Below, one piece after another: positions 7,363-10,387 of a DNA stretch of 10,387 bases. Origin of the DNA: Bacteroidales bacterium (GTDB lineage: Bacteria > Bacteroidota > Bacteroidia > Bacteroidales > UBA932); assembly GCA_004555145.1 (NCBI GenBank), contig SFJB01000063.1:1-10387 (forward strand), written 5' to 3'. The number at the start of each line of letters is the position of its first letter. Position 1 is the stretch's first letter. The notes beneath the pieces are model-generated. The model saw nothing but the letters and a program-made list of their open reading frames with translations. It made no database searches and was not told where the DNA came from. Both the position numbers and the translations under genes were made by a program.

Positions 7363-8512
7363 GGGTAGTTTTCCTATAGGGCGTTTTGCTCAGCAGCGTA
7401 CGCCTTTCTACTATTATGACCTCGATTTGCTGAGACGTACTCTCACAAAGTTGAGGGAGGCTTCATCCTGCCTGCCTGCCGCTTCTGTGCACTATGCCGT
7501 GAAGGCCAATTTCAATCCTGTAATACTCAAAGAGATAGCCGCTGCTGGTCTGGGCGCTGACTGTGTGAGCGGAGGGGAGATCAAGGCCGCTTTGGCTGCC
7601 GGTTTCCCTGCATCCGGAATCGTATATGCCGGGGTGGGGAAGAGCGATGAGGAGATACGTTTCGCGCTGGCCTCAGGCATCTCCCGTTTCAATGTGGAGT
7701 CGGCTGCAGAACTTGAGGTGATTGAGGAGATTGCCGCCGAGATGGGAATTTGCGCACCGGTAAGTCTTCGGGTGAATCCGGACATAGGTGCCCATACGCA
7801 CGCCAATATCACCACCGGTCTTGCGGAGAACAAGTTCGGCATCAATTACGAGCAGCTGGAGGAGGTGCTTCGCTACGCTCTGTCGCTGCCGCACGTGAAG
7901 TACAGCGGACTGCATTTCCACATAGGCTCGCAAATTCTGGATATGATGGATTTCGTGGCCCTGTGCAATAGGATCAATTCATTGAGAGACAAGCTACTGC
8001 GCGTCGGGCTTCCGCTTGGTGACGTGAATGTGGGAGGAGGCCTTGGCATCAATTACCAGCATCCCAACCATTTGGATATAGCTGATTTCGATGCGTATTT
8101 CAAAACCTTCAGGAAGCATCTCAAACTGCCTGAGGGGACTCGGGTGCATTTCGAGCTGGGCAGGAGTATCGTGGCTCCGTGCGGCAGCCTTATCGCCCGT
8201 GTGCTATATGTGAAGAAGGGGACTACACGCCAGTTTGCCATTGTGGATGCCAGTATGACCGAACTGATAAGACCTGCGCTTTACAAGGCTTATCACAGGG
8301 TCGAGAACATAAGCTCTGATGAGCCGGAGGAAGTTTACGACGTGGTGGGGCCGGTATGCGAAAGTTCGGATGTGTTCCTGAAGGGAGCGTCGATTGACAG
8401 GTGCCACAGGGGCGACCTTATTGCCATACGCAGCGCCGGTGCCTACGGCGAGTCTATGGCGTCCTGCTATAACTGCCGCCCTCTACCTCCTTCCCTTTTC
8501 AGCGGGGAGTAG
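7355..8512 (+). CDS. lysA: Diaminopimelate decarboxylase
   Basis: LysA decarboxylates meso-diaminopimelate to L-lysine, the last lysine step. It is a fold-type III PLP enzyme with an alanine-racemase-like barrel. In the 385-residue product the PLP lysine is K50 in HYAVKANFNP. FHIGSQI (188-194) and the phosphate-binding GGGLGINY (227-234) follow. The substrate/PLP arginine is R270 in HFELGRSIVAPCG, and the partner-subunit cysteine is C335 in GPVCESSDVF, where CESxD is the typical diaminopimelate decarboxylase form. The usual EPGR reads ELGR here, which looks tolerated. The length is slightly below the common 400-420, without any missing motif. The ATG lies inside the end of lysC (8-base overlap), which makes coupling likely and supports this start. 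It is the last gene of the operon. Ornithine or arginine decarboxylase relatives are less likely given the CESxD motif and the lysC neighbour. Confidence 0.95.
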   Translation: MLKGSFPIGRFAQQRTPFYYYDLDLLRRTLTKLREASSCLPAASVHYAVKANFNPVILKEIAAAGLGADCVSGGEIKAALAAGFPASGIVYAGVGKSDEEIRFALASGISRFNVESAAELEVIEEIAAEMGICAPVSLRVNPDIGAHTHANITTGLAENKFGINYEQLEEVLRYALSLPHVKYSGLHFHIGSQILDMMDFVALCNRINSLRDKLLRVGLPLGDVNVGGGLGINYQHPNHLDIADFDAYFKTFRKHLKLPEGTRVHFELGRSIVAPCGSLIARVLYVKKGTTRQFAIVDASMTELIRPALYKAYHRVENISSDEPEEVYDVVGPVCESSDVFLKGASIDRCHRGDLIAIRSAGAYGESMASCYNCRPLPPSLFSGE

Positions 8513-8525
8513 CATGCTCTCCGCT
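8501..8525. terminator. Possible bidirectional hairpin at the end of lysA
   Basis: AGCGGGGAG (8501-8509) can pair with CTCTCCGCT (8517-8525) in nine pairs including one G-T wobble, around a 7-base loop. The stem contains the last lysA sense codons, and the TAG stop (8510-8512) falls in the loop. There is no T-run on either side, so it is not a classic intrinsic terminator. It lies in the 28-base space where lysA (+) and yccF (-) converge, where a shared 3'-end structure is expected. A role in transcript-end formation or mRNA protection is inference. Confidence 0.4.
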
Positions 8526-8540
8526 CACTGCTTGGAGCAA

Positions 8541-8912
8541 TCAGGCGGAAGCGATATTCGTGCCGAAAGGCATAAGTCCGAGGCGAATTAGCTTGAGATG
8601 TTGCTTAGCGAACGGGATGCCGATAATGGTGATTCCGCACAGTAGTGCAAACACGAGGTGCACAAGAGCAATCTCCCACCAGCCGAGAAGCACCCAAAGG
8701 ACATTGAAAAATGCCGGCATACAGCCGTAGGAAGGAGAATTGGTCACCTGTTTGCCGAAGGGACACAGCGCAAGGAAGCCAAGACGCCAGAGTTGGATGC
8801 CGAAAGGAATTCCAATAATGGTGCAGCATAACAGAAGACCGGCAACGCAATACAGAATGAATGTAAGCAGTCCCCCGAACAACAGCCATAGAAGGTTCCC
8901 AAACAAGTTCAT
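8541..8912 (-). CDS. YccF family small inner-membrane protein
   Basis: The 123-residue product is hydrophobic and made of two similar halves, the pattern of the YccF family (formerly DUF307). The first half has GNLLWLLFGG (5-14), a membrane segment, then TIIGIPFGIQ (31-40) and PFG (51-53). The second has NVLWVLLGWW (70-79), a membrane segment, then TIIGIPFAKQ (95-104) and PFG (115-117). Two to four membrane-spanning stretches can be read, and no signal peptide is needed. The molecular function of YccF proteins is not established as far as I know, so none is assigned. It converges on lysA. It is separated from the upstream xylanase-esterase gene by a terminator and has its own promoter, so it looks monocistronic. 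ATG at 8912 is the first good start after the promoter; there is no Shine-Dalgarno site, as is common in Bacteroidota. Confidence 0.9.
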   Translation of the reverse strand: MNLFGNLLWLLFGGLLTFILYCVAGLLLCCTIIGIPFGIQLWRLGFLALCPFGKQVTNSPSYGCMPAFFNVLWVLLGWWEIALVHLVFALLCGITIIGIPFAKQHLKLIRLGLMPFGTNIASA

Positions 8913-8934
8913 AAGTCAGAATATTTTGTCAATA

Positions 8935-8942
8935 CAAATATA
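8935..8942 (-). promoter_or_regulatory. Bacteroidota-type -7 promoter box for yccF
   Basis: Read on the minus strand these bases are TATATTTG, an exact match to the TAnnTTTG consensus recognised by the primary sigma factor of Bacteroidota. The box ends 22 bases ahead of the yccF ATG, giving an expected 5' leader of roughly 15-20 bases. The region about 19-20 bases further upstream is a T-run rather than a clear TTTG -33 box. This is the only well-placed promoter I can recognise in the window. Confidence 0.6.
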
Positions 8943-8955
8943 CTGAAAACACATT

Positions 8956-8998
8956 GAAAAAAAAGAGTGACTATAAGTCTTTCGGCTACAGTCACTCT
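8956..8998 (-). terminator. Intrinsic terminator of the xylanase-esterase gene
   Basis: On the minus strand, AGAGTGACT (from 8998 to 8990) pairs perfectly with AGTCACTCT (8972 to 8964). The inner part AGCC/GACT adds a short upper stem around a small loop after a mismatch. A run of eight T residues follows at once (A-run 8957-8964 on the plus strand). It lies 41 bases after the TAG stop of the esterase gene. Stem, loop and T-tract make a textbook rho-independent terminator for transcription coming from the right. On the plus strand only a mixed CTTTGTTT follows, so the direction is clear. Confidence 0.88.
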
Positions 8999-9039
8999 CT
9001 TTGTTTGTCAGGGCAGAGAGCCCCGTGTGTGCCTGAATG

Positions 9040-10387
9040 CTATTTGAAGAGCATAGGAGCCATCTGGTAGAGGCAGCGGCGCCAGGTGAGGAACTCGTGG
9101 GCGGTGCCTTCAGAGACGTAGGACATGGCGTTGTATCCGGCAGCCTTGAGGGCATCGCCAGCCTTGGTCACGCCTTCAGGATTCTCCTTGCTGCCGCAGC
9201 CGATGAATACTCCCTTCACGCCTGTGCCTTCAAGCTCTTCCGGAGTGTAGGTTCCACCGCTGAGGAGGCCCCAGTAACCGAATACCTCCGGTCTGCGCAG
9301 GGTAATCATATGGGTTTCCATACCTCCCATAGAGAGACCTGCCATAGCGCGGAATTCCCTCTTTGCCTTGGTCTTGTAATGTGAGTCGATGTAAGGAACC
9401 AGTTCGTCCACTAGAACGGTCTCGAACTCCTTGGCCGTGAAGCTGCCTGCGCGTCCGAAGACTACGTCATTGGTCATTCCGTAGGTCATCACCACGATGA
9501 AAGGCTCGATCTCGCCATTGGCTATCATATTGTCCATTATGAGTCCGGCCTTGCCCTGTACAGGCCATGATGTCTCGTTCTCGCCCCAACCGTGCTGGAG
9601 ATAGAGCACAGGGTACTTCTTGTTCTTGGAAGCATCGTAGCTAGGAGGGGTGTAGACGAAGGCGCGTCGTACCTGCCCGGTGCTTTCTGACCAGAAGAGA
9701 ACCTGTTCTACGTTGCCGTGAGGAACATTTTTCTCAGCATAGAAGTCCTGGTCGTGGGCAGGGATCTCGATACCGCTTTCCCAGCGGCAGGACCCGAAGA
9801 AGAAGCCGGTGCCCGGATCGTTCATCACGCCGCCGTCAACGGTGAGGTGGTAGTAGTGGAAGCCCTCGTCCATAGGACCTGCAGTGGTGCCCCACCAATA
9901 ACCGTCATCGCCCTTGCGCAGCACGGTTCCTCCCTGTCCGCCAAGTCCGAGACTTACAATCACGGAACTTGCCTTTGGCGCATATATGCGGAAGCGTGCA
10001 TATCCCTGGGAGTTGACCATAGGGTAATCCTGTCCGGGAGCATTGAATGATGAAGGTACGAAGTCTTCCTTCACAACGGCGTTGTCCATTGCAGGGTCAA
10101 AGTGCTTTACGATGGTGTAAGCCCTCTTCGGATTGTAATCGGCATCGAAGAGGAGAGGGTAGTTGTTGACGCCGAGCCAGGAGTCCTTGTCGCTGAGGTT
10201 CCAGAAGGTGACGTTGTCAATTACGTCGGCGTGTTTGCGGAATACCTTGAAAATTTGATTGTACTGGTCTTCCTGGAGCACTTTCTCGAAATCGGCAACC
10301 TGGGCTGCACCCTGGTTAAAGCGGAGTCCGCCGCCCATATCCTCGTTGATGCGTATGTCAAGCTCGGTCACGTGGATGTGGTCAACA
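9040..10387 (-). CDS. GH10 xylanase - CE1 esterase fusion, C-terminal part (5' end outside window)
   Basis: The reading frame runs open through the right edge, so this is the C-terminal part of a longer protein. Residue numbers count from the GTG codon at 10371, which is internal. The first in-window residues read VDHIHVTELDIRI, the GH10 nucleophile motif; the glutamate is the third counted residue. The GH10 end follows: VTFWNLSDKDSWLG (54-67) and PLLFDADYNPKRAY (72-85). Residues about 118-225 form an Ig-like E-set domain as found before esterases. Residues about 230-443 are a CE1 esterase with LYLQHGWGENETSW (256-269), nucleophile GLSMGG (S347) and H425 in TAHEFLTW. The acid position reads GCGSKE (E396). 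Such enzymes cut the xylan backbone and release ferulate or acetyl groups, usually secreted; Prevotella Xyn10D-Fae1A has this architecture. Ferulate versus acetyl specificity is not decided. A signal peptide would lie outside the window. Confidence 0.93.
   Translation of the reverse strand, partial: VDHIHVTELDIRINEDMGGGLRFNQGAAQVADFEKVLQEDQYNQIFKVFRKHADVIDNVTFWNLSDKDSWLGVNNYPLLFDADYNPKRAYTIVKHFDPAMDNAVVKEDFVPSSFNAPGQDYPMVNSQGYARFRIYAPKASSVIVSLGLGGQGGTVLRKGDDGYWWGTTAGPMDEGFHYYHLTVDGGVMNDPGTGFFFGSCRWESGIEIPAHDQDFYAEKNVPHGNVEQVLFWSESTGQVRRAFVYTPPSYDASKNKKYPVLYLQHGWGENETSWPVQGKAGLIMDNMIANGEIEPFIVVMTYGMTNDVVFGRAGSFTAKEFETVLVDELVPYIDSHYKTKAKREFRAMAGLSMGGMETHMITLRRPEVFGYWGLLSGGTYTPEELEGTGVKGVFIGCGSKENPEGVTKAGDALKAAGYNAMSYVSEGTAHEFLTWRRCLYQMAPMLFK

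Noticed and set aside
8134..8172. Loss of the EPGR motif in LysA (reads ELGR) as a sign of an inactive enzyme
   Set aside because: The arginine and surrounding residues are kept, all other catalytic motifs are intact, and substitution of the proline appears tolerable.
10369..10371. GTG as the true start of the esterase gene
   Set aside because: The same frame continues upstream with conserved GH10 residues (VDHIH before the codon), so the codon is an internal valine and the gene is cut by the window edge.
1..10387. Defence system, prophage, CRISPR array, transposon, tRNA or rRNA
   Set aside because: No direct repeat array, integrase or transposase motif, terminal inverted repeat or RNA gene structure was seen, and nearly all of the sequence is explained by the metabolic genes.

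Overview
The window reads as part of a Bacteroidota genome, most likely an uncultured or poorly characterised member of the Bacteroidales from a gut or rumen. Reasons: a TAnnTTTG-type promoter box ahead of the yccF gene; mostly weak or absent Shine-Dalgarno sequences; a leuA-like gene beside leuB; and a GH10 xylanase-CE1 esterase fusion of the kind known from Prevotella and Bacteroides. The base composition looks moderately GC-rich by eye. The taxonomic call is inference.

Positions 14-8512 (+) hold seven tightly packed genes for amino acid synthesis, with no gap longer than 13 bases: a LeuA/CimA-family synthase, leuB, ilvE, a class I/II aminotransferase of unknown substrate, a metX-family homoserine O-acyltransferase, lysC and lysA. 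Junctions are a 4-base overlap, a 13-base gap, 3-base gaps twice, a 4-base overlap and an 8-base overlap, so a single co-transcribed unit is very likely. The first three serve branched-chain amino acids. The last three serve the aspartate family: entry by aspartokinase, the first methionine-specific step, and the last lysine step. The unassigned aminotransferase sits at the seam. The operon promoter lies left of the window. An imperfect hairpin spans the lysA stop codon.

Positions 8541-10387 (-) hold two genes that converge on the operon. A small membrane protein of the YccF family has its own promoter. To its right is the 3' part of a large gene whose product carries the end of a GH10 xylanase catalytic domain (including the nucleophile motif), an Ig-like E-set linker domain and a CE1 esterase domain. 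This is predicted to be a secreted enzyme attacking feruloylated xylan, unrelated to the operon. A clean intrinsic terminator follows it, and its T-tract abuts the yccF promoter.

I found no RNA gene, CRISPR array, insertion sequence, phage gene or defence system. The window looks like core metabolism next to a plant-fibre-degrading gene. The most notable points are the mixed operon, the orphan aminotransferase in its middle, and unusual residues in the active-site motifs of the acyltransferase and the esterase.
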